Assembly: GCA_949825045.1 (NCBI GenBank)
Contig: OX463829.1
Coordinates: 26,134,715-26,198,714, forward strand
Length of the DNA: 64,000 bases
DNA from: Argyresthia goedartella
Taxonomy: Eukaryota > Arthropoda > Insecta > Lepidoptera > Argyresthiidae
Direction: 5' to 3'
Position 1 is the stretch's first letter. Every line of letters starts with the position of its first letter. This document shows positions 32,711-46,054 of this stretch, piece by piece. A program made the position numbers and the translations under genes. The notes under the pieces were generated by a model. The model made no database searches and had not been told where the DNA came from. It saw only the letters and a list, made by a program, of their open reading frames with translations.

Positions 32711-33963
32711 GCCAAGTAATTCAACGACATGAGTTACGACTATTATTATTATATTATTATATATAGGCAATACGTCTACTACATTTAAGCTGCAAATTTA
32801 GAAAGTTTAATTGTGGAGTTAATTAACATAATTATGATTTACTAATACGTGCAAACGATTGTTAACGGAACATGTTATTATCAGTTTTAATAAATGGCCA
32901 CATGCCGCTAACAGACTGTATAGAGATATATTAAATGGCGTCACAGGGTATAACAATGCCCGTAAATAGAAATGTTACATATCAGTTGTAATGTGGCTCC
33001 ATCTTTCGACCGACTTTTACAATTACATCGTGCTCAAAGCTTGCTCACATCTCGGTGCCTGATTGATGAAGCGCTCTTTGTACACTGTAGGTGGAAGCAC
33101 TTACGTATATCATCTCTCTGTGAGCACTGAGCGAGCAGCAGTATGTATAGACTCGTGCGTGATTATGCAAATATTGAAAAAGGAGAAAAGAAGCAAAAGA
33201 TAACTACTAATAGAAACATACCTTAGATATATAATATAATATAGAGTAATTATAAAAAAAAAAAAAAATTGTCCTATTTAGCCAGGTGATTATTTTATGT
33301 TTTGCTCTTTATTTCTATAAGTTTATGTAGATTGTGTATTACGTCAAACAAACTCTCTGTAAAAAAGCTTATTATAAGTTAGATGATTACTTAAATGAAC
33401 AGAATACGTGGGCTTAACATTAGTGTTTATATTACTATTGTGAAATTTAATTTATTTTTTTGTTACTTCCTGTTCTTCACTAAAGTTATATTTTCCTAAA
33501 TCATTTTAAATGACTGTTAGTACACTATAGACTATTTTGAATTAACTATCGAACTATAATATTAAGTACTATTAAGTACTATTAAGTACATTGTTATATT
33601 ACTATTCGAAAGATGTGTTTGCTGAGAGTTTCTGACCGCCTCTTCTCTACAGCCATGACACTCCTGATGTGGTAGTAGCACTTTTGACGTCAAAAAATGA
33701 ACGTAAGTTCTTACTTTGAATAAATTGTTTTTTGTTTTTAGTGAATAAATCCTACCAATGAACAAATATAACTGTGAAGGTATAATAAACTAAACTGGTG
33801 CAGTTTACCTTGAATGCTACTGATAATAAACACTTATTTATTTCCTTCTCTAACCTGAAAAGATTAGATTAAATTTTGTATTGTGATAAAATGTTTATAT
33901 TTCAAATCAGTATCATCTCAATTGCGCCGCTTTGAAAACACCTAATCCTCCACACTTAAGGCC

Positions 33964-34069
33964 TTACCACAAAAAATAAACAACCGTTCAACACTTGTTT
34001 AAAAACAAAAATGTATGGGATTTGACGTTTGTTTTGCGGTTCAACGCTGTTTAATATTTTTCGTGGTAA
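33964..34069. mobile_element. TTACCAC MITE (A' copy)
   Basis: Duplicate of 10900-11005, carried along with the block rather than independently inserted: both flanks match. Confidence 0.75.
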
Positions 34070-36204
34070 CACGGCTAGGCCTCACTTCAGATCTTTTTTA
34101 ATCAGTGCTTCAGATCACTTTTTTTCTTGATACGGAGTCTCGATCACTTCAGTTCTAAGTCAGAATCAGCGGCTTTTATCTTATCACACTGTGCATTATG
34201 TAGTGCGCGGGTTGTTATGTGAGTAACGCACTAACTAATACCTACCCTCAATCGACGGCCCGCCAGCCGGCGGAACGAGAACAGCCTTAATAAAGCCTGA
34301 GCCTGCAGAATTTTTCAGTGTATTTCGAATGTATTACCAAGTCATAAGGTTGAAATTTATGTGGTAATAATAAACCCATTGCCTTATTGAGTGTCCGTGT
34401 CTCTAGTTAGTGTGATTGGCGGAATCTGGCAATGTCGCTTTTCCCGTGTCTGTGAGAATGGCAGATAATGCCAATTTTTGTTTATGTTGAGGGTCATTTG
34501 ATATATGGATCTCATGTTGGCATATATGAAGACTTTGTTGAATAAGCAGGCTAAATGGTCAACTAATGCTCGGTGCTCGGATGCTCGGGGCCGCAATCAG
34601 ATATTAAGTCATTTTGAAGTCATTGTAATTAATCCTCCTGTCTGTGAAATTTCCATATTTGTTTTCATTGAGACGGGAGTTCTTTAAAATGGCGGCCCAC
34701 TGACGAGTAGTAGGGTTAAAATAAAAACCCTGATACGTCATATAGTCTGGATTCTTCTGGAACAATATGTAAAGTTTTGACATTATTTTAGCAGATAGAT
34801 GGAGCATCCAACTACTTACATCCCATAAACTTCTTAATTTATTTATTATCCTATTTTAGTTTTGACATTTCCTTATTGCGTATATTATAAGTATAAGATG
34901 TGAAAAATGTATGGCTTTGGACCTGTCAAAATTAAAGCAATTCGCTGATTAGAATTGTTAATACTCTATAGTAAAGAACTCACATTAATTAACACAAACA
35001 TACACACAACACAACACATCCCACAGACACAAACACACACAACACATACATACACAAAACGCATAAACACAAACAACCCATTTCCCAATTTGCATTAATC
35101 CTGTTTTGTCTTACCACTTTTAATCGAATTCAGTTATAATCTCAATTAGATCATAAGTAAATTTTAGTGTATTCTAAAAAGCTTTTCTGCATGCCACTTA
35201 CCAAATGTTTAGTCCTAAATAGTGTAAGTCCGATTGAAATAATGCTATGAATATTTGTTAACTCAATAATGTAACCGGCGGTCAATGATGAAATTCGGGC
35301 TTTCAGCGCAAACAAACAAACATTTATATATAGGCACATACATTGCTTCTAGCCCCACACTAGGAGGAAAGTTTCGTGTAATTTGAAGAGGTATGTTATG
35401 GAGACCGAGGGTTTAATATCAAATCCTTATCATCTCTATTGCGCCGATTTAAAAACCTCTAGGCCTCACTTCAGATCACTCACTTTTTTATTATGTAGAC
35501 AGTCTCGATCACTTCAGTACTAAGTCAGAATTAGCGCGTTTTTTGTCATACGGCTTGTGTGCGTGAGCGCGCGGGTTGTTGTGTGAGTAACGCTCTAACA
35601 CCGTCTCGGTGAACAGCCTTAATAGGGCCTAGTGAGGTAAAATCTGACATAATTCGTAATTTACCTAACTGGCAATTTCGTCGGTATTTACCGGTAGCAT
35701 TTGGACGTAATTGTCATCTTTATTTAACGGCACTTGTCGTATGACAATTCTACTTATTTGTCATCAAACATTGACAAAATGCAGTGCCGTATTGTCACGT
35801 TTATATAAAGGCCCCAGGAAACTAATTTTAAACTGCCTTCCTTCCCCAAAGCGACTAACAATTTCTACTCTATTGCTTTGAGTTAAGGTCGTCTGGGTCT
35901 AGTCTGCGTCGGATGCCAATGAGTTCTCTTTAATGTACTGTACATGTTATAACTTTGACAAAAATTACACATAACATAACATAGCGTCACGCCTTTTCGC
36001 ATACGGGGTGGCAGAGGCACAAATGTGCCCACTTCTAGCCAGTTATACAATACTCAATTTTGCGTGACAGGTGGATAGCCCATCGCCGCAGCTATGGAGT
36101 ATTGAAGGTTTCCTCACGATGTTTTCCATTACTGTTAGAACTTCCGTGGACAAAAATGACACGTTATTCTCAATTTTACTCACACCAGAAAATCGTCTCA
36201 CACT

Positions 36205-36601
36205 TCAAATCAAAAATCAAAATGTATTTATTGAGCCAAAAGAAACATAATTACAAAAACTTTTGTAAATTCTAAACCCCAAACTAATATTAATTGTATC
36301 TTGGGGTTTAGTGTTTCCGTTCTGGATGAACTTAATTAAAAATTATGTTGTCACAGTCTATGTAATGCACTTAACAAAACAAGTACCTAATGCCTACTAG
36401 ATTAAATTAAAAGACAAGCCTAAACAATTATGGCTCACTTTTTAAGTATCTTACTACAAGTATTATATTAAATATATCTGATATAATATTATATGTATAT
36501 GAGTAATTATTATATTAATAACACCATTATATTATAATAGACATACTTAAATATATATATTATATTATTATAAACTTACATAAATATTTATTTAACTATT
36601 T
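36205..36601 (-). mobile_element. LINE 3'-end insertion private to A'
   Basis: Block A reads straight through this point (CTCACACTTCTAACGTAGG, 13132-13150). In A' about 397 bp intervene, starting TTCAAATCAAAAATCAAAAT then GTATTTATTGAGCC, and ending in AT-rich sequence before TTTCTAACGTAGG. The orientation of the tail implies a minus-strand LINE fragment. No coding part is retained. Confidence 0.65.
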
Positions 36602-36764
36602 CTAACGTAGGTTCAGGTACCGCTAGCTACTACTAGATATTCTGTCGTTCAGTTTCTAAATTATAAGTAGGTGGTAATTTCCTGTACAGTTATTTATTAT
36701 ATATTTATCCAAAACATTCTCAATGGGTATTTGTTGGGTGTCAAGTTCAAAATGATCGCGATAT

Positions 36765-37027
36765 GGGGCCCAATTCCGGTACACAATAACAGCTCAATGA
36801 CAATTACATGACGATTACGGTCAACTTTAGATATGCAATATCTGACGATTTTGAGATCCCATTCCCTTTGTTGGTGAACTAAGTTATTATGCTTACCAAT
36901 TAACTTAATTTTTACTATAAATGCCTAAAAAAATATTCTCCAAACGCCGAATATTGGATATCTGAAGTTGACCATAATCGTCATGTAATTTTCATGGAGC
37001 TGTCATTGTGTACCGGAATCGGGCCCC
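36765..37027. mobile_element. GGGGCCC MITE (A' copy)
   Basis: Duplicate of 13298-13549 with the 11 bp of left arm (ATGACGATTAC) that block A has lost. Confidence 0.8.
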
Positions 37028-37267
37028 TGTATTGATGTCAGAAATAGACAATCGAGCAACTGTCTCTGTCCCACGCCATCAACACTTAGTTAGTATGCCA
37101 ATCAGGCTCTTGTATCAAGGATCAAAAGAGCGGTTTTCATGTATATAAATTATCTTGGAACAACCCTGCCCCTGGACATTACGGAGAAGAGAAATTGCGT
37201 GATGTTAAAATAAAACACCAACACAAACAATGAATAAAGGCATATATGTGGCAGGCAAATTGTATGA

Positions 37268-40200
37268 TTCCGCGTTTTATAAACGGCGTCGTCCGTTTAC
37301 AAACGCGCGCTACTATGTAATATGCCGAAGGCAAATTGACAAATTGAAATTAAAATAGCAAATTATCAGGGCAAAACACTGCGGTAGCTTAGGTGAAGGG
37401 TAAAGGGGGTGAGCGAAGCGAAACCCCCTTTATCCTTCGTGTTAGGTTGAACATGTAAGAACAACAATAAATGCTTAAAACATAAAGGAGTGTCAATTTG
37501 CCTTCGGCATATTATATAGCAGCGCGCGTTTGTAAACGGACGACGCCGTTTGTAAAATGCGGAATCAAACAAATTGCCTGCGACATATACATTGCTTCTG
37601 ACCCCACACTAGGATACACGGTGTCGTGGAAACCCAGTAACAGCGACATCAAACACATTTAAACAACCAAGACTTGGGGATTTTATTTTTCTATATGCCC
37701 AGCCGGAGATCGAACCCGGGACCTCTCACATGGTAAGCAGAGCCACAACCGCACACAAGAAAATACTGAGGGACTTTTAGATGGGGGGGAGACAATATTC
37801 ATAATTAAGAACAACTTTCTCCGAAATGTCTATGGTCACAAACGAATAAAACATTTGGAACTTGATCAAGTCAAATGTCTTTATTACTGTAGATATCAAC
37901 ATCTACTTAGCAAACGTCACTTTTTTCCTCTTCTCTACATTGGACCACTGTGGGTGAGACTTGCCCTAGCAACATATCTATGGTTGGGCTCCCACGGCCG
38001 GAACGCCTTTCATAATTCAGAATCTGAATCCATAATCGGAATTCAGAACGCACGGGAATGCACACAATTTAGCTCTTCCCCACACACACACATTCTGATT
38101 TTTCAGATGGAATGTCTCAGATCGATCTGAAAGAATCTTTAGAGTACTGATCAATCTGATGTATTTTCAAGTGTGAGGCTGTGTACCGGAGTTCTGATTA
38201 TTAATTCAGAAGGGCATTACGGCCGTGTAAAGTCAGTCTTAGCAGGCATGCTGCTCGGGCAAATATAAGGCCAATTTCCTACTTAGTTTAACAGTTTCCT
38301 AATAGCTTGACAGATCTTCTAACCCTTTTGGACTCTCTCAGGTGTCGCAAGCATTTCTTCGACCATAAATAAAGTATACTTATGTCAGATCGATCCTCAG
38401 GATCAATACTGAGAAACACTGTTGAAATTTACATACAAGTCTATTTTCCGTTTTTACAAAAAAACAGCAAAACTCTCTCTCTCTCATTTTGCCGGCAAAT
38501 CGTAATTGCAGTTTTCACGTTCAAACAACCTCCGATAAACGAAACTCTTTGCTTAAAATTAACATGACAACATAAAAAAATGCAACAATACCACCAACTC
38601 AAATAGGCACTTTTCACACACTTAAAGTCTGTGATATCTAGCTATTTCTACGAAATTAAAAAAAAAATCTCTTACTGGGCTGCTCGCCTTCATTGTTCGA
38701 CTTTCCAGCTGCCAAATTAACAGATACATCATTTTCATACAAACTCCAACCCCTCTATTCCCCCTTAAGGGGAATAATTTCGATAAAAAAAACCTGAACT
38801 AACGTCTCATATCTATAAACTGCCTACCTCTCAAGTTATAACAGCTTCATATGTCAAGTATCGCCCCCGCTAACGGAAATTTGAAAAAAAAACAGGTTCT
38901 ACGTTGTCTCATAGGTCTCGTACCTGCAAACTACCTACCTGCAAAATGACAGCTTCAGAAGACAAGTAGTTTTTGTTTTTCATACCAACATTAAACCCCA
39001 TTTCGCCATCCTTCCATTAGGGGATGAATTTCACCAAATCCCTTTTTAGTGCTACCCTATTTTTGTAAGGAACCCTACAAAATTTAATATATTATGGGAA
39101 ATATTAAACTGCACATCAATAATACTGATTTGCACAGCAAATATCCCTTATATTTGTTGCGGTAGCTTAGGTGAAGGGTAAAGGGGGAGCGAAGCGAAGC
39201 CCCTTTTATCCTTCGTGTTAGGTTCAACAAGTAAGAACAACAACAAATACTTGAAACATAAACTTAAATATTTAAAACATAAAAAGTGTTTTTGTTGATC
39301 CCTTTTTACTGTGCAAATTAGTATTTTTGATGTGCGATTAAATACTAGCCATGTATTATTACATTGCATATTATGCAAAGCAAGGGTAAACCGCTGTTTC
39401 TGGTTCCCACGATTTTTCGATGAAATTTTAAAATCGTTGTTATTTTCAGAATCAGCGACTTGATAAACCATACAAACGATACCCATGTCGATTTCCATAC
39501 TTTGACACCCCATTTTCCCCTTTTGGGTGTTGAATTCTGAAAAAACTGTTGACACATTTATCGATATCGATCCTGTGAACTTTCGAAAAAAATTGTCTAA
39601 CTAATCTTGTTTCCCCATACAAACTTTGGACCCCCGTTTCACCCCCTTAGGGGGTGAATTTTGAAGAATCCTTTCTTAATGCACTCTTCGACCTTATAAT
39701 ACTTGCCTTTCAAACTCTAGACCCAGAGCGGTTTGGGCTGTGTATTGACTTTATATATATGTTACGGCTAAAGCTAGGTGTGAAACTAAACTTAAGTTTA
39801 GCCGGCTAGTCTTAAGATTAATTTCGAGCCTCGGCTAATGTCCGAAGTCATGTTCATTTGTGATAACGGATGTCATCTTTAATCGGCTAGACTGCACATT
39901 AGCCGATGCGTTTCGGTTAATGTTGGACATTAGTTAGCTAATGTTGAAAACGAAGTTTTCGTGCGACTGCGGGTAGCGGGGCGGGGTAATTTTATTCAGA
40001 TGAGAAAGCTATTTCTAATATCAGGGCAAAACACTGCGGTAGCTTAGGTGAAGGGTAAAGGGGGTGAGCGAAGCCAGCCCCCTTTATCCTTCGTGTACGG
40101 TTGAACATGTAAGAACAACAAAAACTATAATAATACGAGTATAGGTATTTTTTGTTGTTCTTACATGTTCAACCTAACACGAAGTATAAAGGGGGCTTCG

Positions 40201-43200
40201 CTTCGCTCACTCCAATCTTTCACCTAAGCTACCGCAGTGTTTACGGCTACCGAATCATTATCATCACTTATTCCAGATTAAGACGGTAATTTTTCAACAC
40301 TAGCCTAGGTATACTGAAAAATAAACCATGTCAACCATATTTTCTCACCCATCTAAAGATAGGTGAGAAAATATGGTCACGTCAACAGCGTCGAGGCTAA
40401 ACTGCAGTTTAGCCGACTAATGTTGAAATCATTTATCGCAATGAACATTATTTTGGACATTAGCCGAGGCTCGAAATTCATCTTAAGACTAGCCGGCTAA
40501 ACTAAAGTTTAGTTTCACACCTAGCTTTAGCCGTAACATATATACAACTTCATCCGGGGTGGTTTTTTCAAAAACGCTGACATACTTGTTCTACCCATCA
40601 AACGTCCTATGCGCTACATAAGCGCATAACTTTTTTGGGCGGCTAGCGTCCTGTGCGCTGCATAAGCGCATAGAAAGTATTGCAAATTTCGACGTTTTAT
40701 GAATATTCACCAAGTTTCAGAATGTTCCCGGAAGTAGTCTTAGATTATGAGTAGTTTAGTTGGCAACCGTGTGATATGATTGGAACTGACATTGAGACAG
40801 CCTATTTATCAAAATAAATAAAATAGCAAGCCATGTCGCCATTTTGGGCAGGCGACCGGCCGCAGACTTACATTTTATGTTTGTCAATATTTATTTATTG
40901 TGAAGTAATTACTGTGTTTTGTAATAAAATAATACATCTTATCGCTGGAGAAATGAATAGTGGTGATGTGAAAAATGGAAAATAGTGTAAGTTTTGTGTT
41001 TGGCCCGTAAGAACGAAATATAATTAGAGGTGTCAGTGTCAAATAATGGATTCTGCAAACAATCGAAGAAAAGCCTTATCAACTTTATTATCACATGTGA
41101 GTACTATACATCACAAGATAGGTAATTTCATAAACTTTATTATGGTACATAACATGTTAGGGAACTAATAAAATAACCTAACAAACTTATCAAATTCCTA
41201 ACGCAAGTCGATTGAAAGTTTATTTTCGCCAGAACCTTGGACGCGTTAGGGTCCACGAGATTCGCTGTACAGGGACATTCCAGAGGTTAATTTTAATCGT
41301 CAGCCTAAACACAAAACTTGAAGGTCATAACTTCAAAACTGACCGACTTCCATACAAACTTTCACCCCTTATTTTACCCCCTTGGGGGTGGAATTTCCGA
41401 AAACCTCAGTGGATTCCTAAACAATGCATGGTCTATGTGCAACATTTCAAGTTTCTAGGACCAGTGGCTGTGCGTTAAGGGATTAAATATGGCCAGAAAT
41501 GCATCTTTAGCTTCAATTCTAGGCTAAACTAGACAACATAAAAATGTAGGATAAATATTTGTTATAAAAGGTCTATTAGAGATAAGAATGGACTTTTAAA
41601 ATTACCGGATATCTGTTATATTTAATACTTAAAAATATTTTTTGGAATGCATTATTATTCAACTAAATGAACAAGCGCTCGGAGACGAAATCAGATTCCT
41701 ATATGAAACTTACACGCAAAAATAGGTAAAAAAAGGGAATTTTTTTTGTTTTTTTATTTTATTTTTAATGTTATTATTACAGGAGTTTAGTAATATTTTC
41801 TATAATTTGGCCCCGCGGGGCTCTGCGCGTATGCATCAGTCTGCTTCGACGCGATGCGACGGGTATTTGTTTTCTTTGTCTAATTCTCAATGCCATTGGC
41901 CTTTGTTCAGCCCTTAATCAGTCAGGACTTAAGATCTTATTTATACAAGATTTCTTGTTCTTTGTCTAACTTTTATAGTTTTCGCATCGTTACTTTTCCC
42001 GTTCTGTTTAGTACATATGCTGCTATATTTACAGCCTCAGACCACAGCTTCTAGGGCCATTTCTTAGGAAACAGCATCGTCCCAGCTGCTTCTACAAGTG
42101 TCCTGTTCCCTCTTTCTACCTTTCTGTGGTAGTTTGATGAAAAATACCTCGCTTCGAAATATTCCTTTGCTTTGTTAACGGTTCAGTTCCATTATCACCC
42201 CGAAATAATTTTGTTACTTACTGTACGGTCACATTGTCCGCTCTGTTATATTCGCTCTTCGATACATTACTTCATTTCATTCCTTTTTTTAATTTTCTTA
42301 AAGTATACTTTCCTGTAGTAAGCACGAGTAGGCGTCCTTAATACTCACTGCCTGTACAGGCTCACAAGGTCTTGTTGTGTTCGTTTTGAATGGCAAGCAG
42401 TGTATTTTACCGTATAAACAGGATTCTCGTTTCATCTCACTATGACTAACTAATATAATTAATTTAATAAATAAAATATAATAAAATAATATAATTAACT
42501 TCAATACAGGATTTCTTAAAACTTTCTTCACGTAATTGTATGCTTGAATACATACGACTTTTATCGCGACTAGCCACCGCACATACTTTATTCTTAATAA
42601 CCCTGTGTGACATTCAGATAAATAAACTTTACTGTATTCATGAAGACATATCCTTTACTTGACACACAGTTCACCGAAAACCGTATGGTTCCGGTACAAA
42701 AAGTACAAAGTAAGTTCATTATTTGTCTGATCCAAATGTACAGACTGCTAATACTCTCTATCTACTTATACCCAAGCAGGTGTCTGTATGTAGATACTAC
42801 GGAAGCCTAGCTGTCTTAGCCTCTCAGTCTGCAAACATCTCTTTAATGCCACTACTATATGCTTACTAGTGAAACACTGCCTGATGTACGATAACATAGT
42901 ACATTAACATTTAACAATTCTCATTCTGAAATTTACAAACATCTGTATACATTCAATACGCTGTTTGCTCTCAGCCGAGTCTGCTGATATTCACAATGGT
43001 AAAACAGTGGGTACTTAGCCTGTTATATCATTAACATTTGAAACTTCTCATCAGCCTTAACTATCCTGAAATCTGCAAACATCTGTACAACCACTATTTG
43101 CTCTCAGCCCAGTGTACTAAAATTTACATTTTATGATAGCATACGTAAATATTTAATCTGGGAACATCTGTGTAAAAAATCAATACACTGTTTGCTCTCA

Positions 43201-43560
43201 ACTCATAGTCTGCTGAATACTACACTCGACAAACAATAACATACATTAACATATAACATTTCTTATCAGCCTATACTCTGTTGATATCTACAAACATCTG
43301 TTTGTAAAATCAATACACAATTTTCTCTCAGCGCAGTCTGCTGAAAATTACACTCTACAAACACTACCTCATTTACGATAACATACTTTAACAATCATCA
43401 TTTAACAATTCTCATCAGCCTGTAATCTGCTGATATCTGCAAACATCTGCGTACAATTAATACACTGTTTGCTCTCAGCGCATAGTATTCTGAAATTCAC
43501 AATGGTGGAACGGTACTTAATTTGTGGTAAGATTGTCATTTAACATTTCTCATCAGCCTT
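37268..43560. repeat. Unit B4
   Basis: A full unit following A', with the same order as B1: fold-back MITE (37241-37589, complete left arm), S2 SINE, M1 (39104-39342), M3 (39761-40537), candidate captured 5' end (40840-41096), copia remnant and tandem repeat. Unlike B1 and B2, its repeat array continues beyond the fusion point, as in B3. Private changes include loss of about 10 bp near 41918 and loss of TTTAG near 41467. Confidence 0.9.
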
Positions 43561-43564
43561 TAGT

Positions 43565-43690
43565 CTTTCTCCCGTTTCCCCTTTAAACCCATTTGAAGGC
43601 TGCTTTTGACAGGTGTTCGTCAAGTCTTCTTATGGCATGTCCTAGCCAACCTTCCTGGTAATGTCACCTTCGAGTCCAATGGCTTATGAT
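43565..43690 (-). pseudogene. RTE-like RT C-terminal scrap
   Basis: The minus strand reads GWLGHAIRRLDEHLSKAAFK followed by W and a stop, the (W/L)GH…R…A GKR type C-terminus common in RTE-like RTs. Only about 30 codons are recognisable, directly next to the B4 repeat array. Confidence 0.4.
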
Positions 43691-43699
43691 ATGTGGTGT

Positions 43700-44260
43700 T
43701 CCTTCTATCCATTCTAGGTCAATTCAGTAATCCACATGTATTTATGAATTCACCCTTGCAATATATTTTTTAATGGCAACCACCTTTCGCTCTGATATTA
43801 AATACAGTCTTTTCTTTTGGTTATTGGGTCATGATCCACTGGCCGAACGTTTTTCAGCCCATGCCCCTGCCAATTCAAATTATTAATATATAAAAATGTA
43901 TTATTAATTACAATAATTAATATTGTAACATTTATATTCGTTTAGTTTCTTCACCCTTCTCTCCCAAAGTAGCCCAATGTAGAGAAGTATTGTATTTTTG
44001 AAGTTATCCTACAATTTTAAGGTCATTTTTCGGACGAATTCTCGACCGTCTTGTTGTTCTAGCTAGATGTTGCAGTCACTAGTTTCTTGCTAGGATCACC
44101 CACTTCTCCTCACTGCCCCCTCAGATAGCACATCCCTGGATTCGAACATGATATTCTACATTTTAGGATACTGGCAGTGAGTGCCATCTAAACAGAAGTA
44201 GGTATATCAACTAAAGACTTAACGCCGTACTCAGTCATTTAATTAACCATTATTCTTTTC
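43700..44260. other. Unassigned
   Basis: AT-rich sequence without open frame, element end or tRNA signal. Confidence 0.4.
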
Positions 44261-44261
44261 C

Positions 44262-44545
44262 GTTTTTTTTTATTTATTTATTTGGGAAGCCAACACAATA
44301 TACAAAATACTTCTTAGGTTCAGCATCTACGTTATCTATGTCTAGTTGTACATCGCAATACTTCTTAGGTTCAGCATCTACGTTATCTATGTCTAGTTGT
44401 ACATCGCAATACTTCTTAGGTTCAGCATCTACGTTATCTATGTCTAGTTGTACATCGCAATACTTCTTAGGTTCAGCATCTACGTTATCTATGTCTAGTT
44501 GTACATCGCAATTATAGGCTAAAACAGCATGCTACACAAGTATTC
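44262..44545 (-). mobile_element. LINE 3' UTR fragment with expanded minisatellite
   Basis: TTTATTTATTTATTTGGGAA at the left is an antisense LINE tail, followed by CCAACACAATATACAAAATAC. After the minisatellite comes GGCTAAAACAGCATGCTACA. I associate this 3' UTR style with lepidopteran CR1-type LINEs. Confidence 0.55.
44310..44513. repeat. 51-bp minisatellite, four essentially identical copies
   Basis: Unit starts CTTCTTAGGTTCAGCATCTA at 44310, 44361, 44412 and 44463 and ends …TACATCGCAATA. Copies show no differences until the end of the fourth, so the array is very recent or homogenised. Confidence 0.9.
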
Positions 44546-44879
44546 TATTAAAAATCAAATATTGTATTACTATTTGTACTAGAAAATCTCTAAATTCTAA
44601 TTATTGTTATTTTATAAAATTCATTATTAATTTATGAAACTTTCATGCACTTCATTTCCTTAGAATAATTGAAACTGTATTACATTAATGTTTTATTTAC
44701 AAGAATAAAATACTTTAAAACTTAAAATTTTCAATGTAAACATAAACTTGATCAAAGGATAGACGTTAAAAGTATAAATAATTCATAATCGTAATTTCTA
44801 ATAATTATTATTTACAAAATATTTGAATTTACATACAAATTCTTTTAAACTACTCTGGGGTACAGCGTTACAGTATTTC

Positions 44880-45345
44880 TGTCTTAGGTACGGAGCGCGG
44901 GCAGGCTTTCCCGGCACTCCTCCAATTGCCAAGCGGGCTCTCGTCACAGCAAATGTGCCCTATGTATTGGAGCCCGCGGGACCGACGATGGGAAGCGTCT
45001 GGATGGCCTGACCATGATACCTTGGGAGAGGCAGATCATTGCTGTGGGATGCCACCTGTGTCTGCTCTTTCGCCCCCTCTCATCTAGCGTCTACCGTGCC
45101 CACCCCCGGAGCCGCCGCGGAAGAGGCCGCGAGGTGGAAGACCTAGAAGTATTCAGCGCTTTTGGGCCAGTACTTCTTCGTTCCGCTCGCTCTGAAAACC
45201 ACTGGGGTATGGAGGGGAATAGAAAATCATTTGCTAGGGAGATAGGACGCCGCTGGAGGGACCGGGGTTAAGACCGTCGTCGCTCTGGGTCATATTTCAT
45301 GCAGAGGATCTCCCTTGCGATGCAGCGTGCCAACACGGCAAGTGT
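44880..45345 (+). pseudogene. Reverse-transcriptase-type protein C-terminus, decayed
   Basis: Across three shifted frames the order is YLRYGARAGFPGTPPIAKRA, LVTANVPYVLEPAG, DDGKRLDGLTMIPWERG, SLLWDATCV, APSH, PGAAAEEAARWKT, KYSALLGQYFFVPLALKTTG, FAREIGRRWRDRG and YFMQRISLAMQRANTAS. I know this arrangement (…WD.T…, …QR…AIQR.NA…) from the C-terminal region of an RT-bearing element widespread in invertebrates; I cannot name the clade with certainty. Frame breaks lie near 44960, 45030 and 45215, with a TAG at about 45143. GC content is much higher than the surroundings. Confidence 0.6.
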
Positions 45346-46049
45346 ATACGTCACCGTAAGATTGTCAAAACCGTTAGTTGATAAGCTAACGTTTTTTTAT
45401 CACGCTTTTATTAGCTTCACCTGCATGTTTGTTTGTTTGTTTGTATGTAACCGACTCCTTTGGACTCGATTTTGACCCACTTTAAACGGACAGATTCAAT
45501 TCAAAGTCACTTATCAAGAATCAGCGACAATGTAATAATTTCATAAGTTTATCTCATTATCCCGATTAGGATCGCCAGGATTAATTAATTTCTCGTATTT
45601 GGGGGATTGACAAAACAGTCTACTTACTTTCCGGCTCGCGCACTCGAACTAAAAAATTAAAAATAGTATAATATATAATAGTATAATAGTTTTTTTAAAC
45701 TATATTTATTTTCTCGTTAGTTGGTCAACTATCGACAGATAGTAAACTGTAGCGTACTGCTTATTATATGACGCGTTAGTTGATAAACTATATTACGATA
45801 TAGTAAACTGGTTTAAACTTGAATTGCAAACGAAATACCAGGGCAAACACTGCGGCAGCTTAGGTGAAGACTAGAGGGGCGAGCGCAGCGAAGCCCCCGA
45901 ATAGTATTCGTGTTAGGTTGACATGTAAGAACAAAAGAAACGGAAATTCTAAACCCTGTCGGTCTGGTTTACTATCTGTCGATAGTTGACAAACTAACAC
46001 GTTTGTTTATTAACTAACGGTTTTGGCTATCTTACGGTGACATACGCAC
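45343..46049. mobile_element. Fold-back M7 with GCGG core inside
   Basis: The left end GTATACGTCACCGTAAGATT…CAAAACCGTTAGTTGATAA mirrors the right end (…TTAACTAACGGTTTTGGCTA…CTTACGGTGACATAC). Inner arms with CTATCGACAGATAGTAAACT recur. The GC-rich core lies at 45840-45944 in a variant form (ACACTGCGGCAGCTTAGG). Non-coding. Confidence 0.65.
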
Positions 46050-46054
46050 TAAAT

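Larger units (their letters stand above)
31416..37267. repeat. Block A', second copy, lacking the three large insertions
   Basis: It begins abruptly after the B3 repeat array (CACTGTTTG|GTCCGGC). Bases 31437-31625 match the flanks 830-854, 3742-3897 without the ISL2EU-like and mariner elements, and 31620-31690 spans the place where the first copy has the LINE. The rest follows block A. Private events are the local duplication 32605-32710, an AT-repeat expansion near 32744-32765, the insertion 36205-36601 and 8 extra bases near 36727. Confidence 0.85.

Noticed and set aside
44310..44513. CRISPR-like array
   Set aside because: The units are contiguous and essentially identical, without variable spacers, in a eukaryotic genome; it is a minisatellite.
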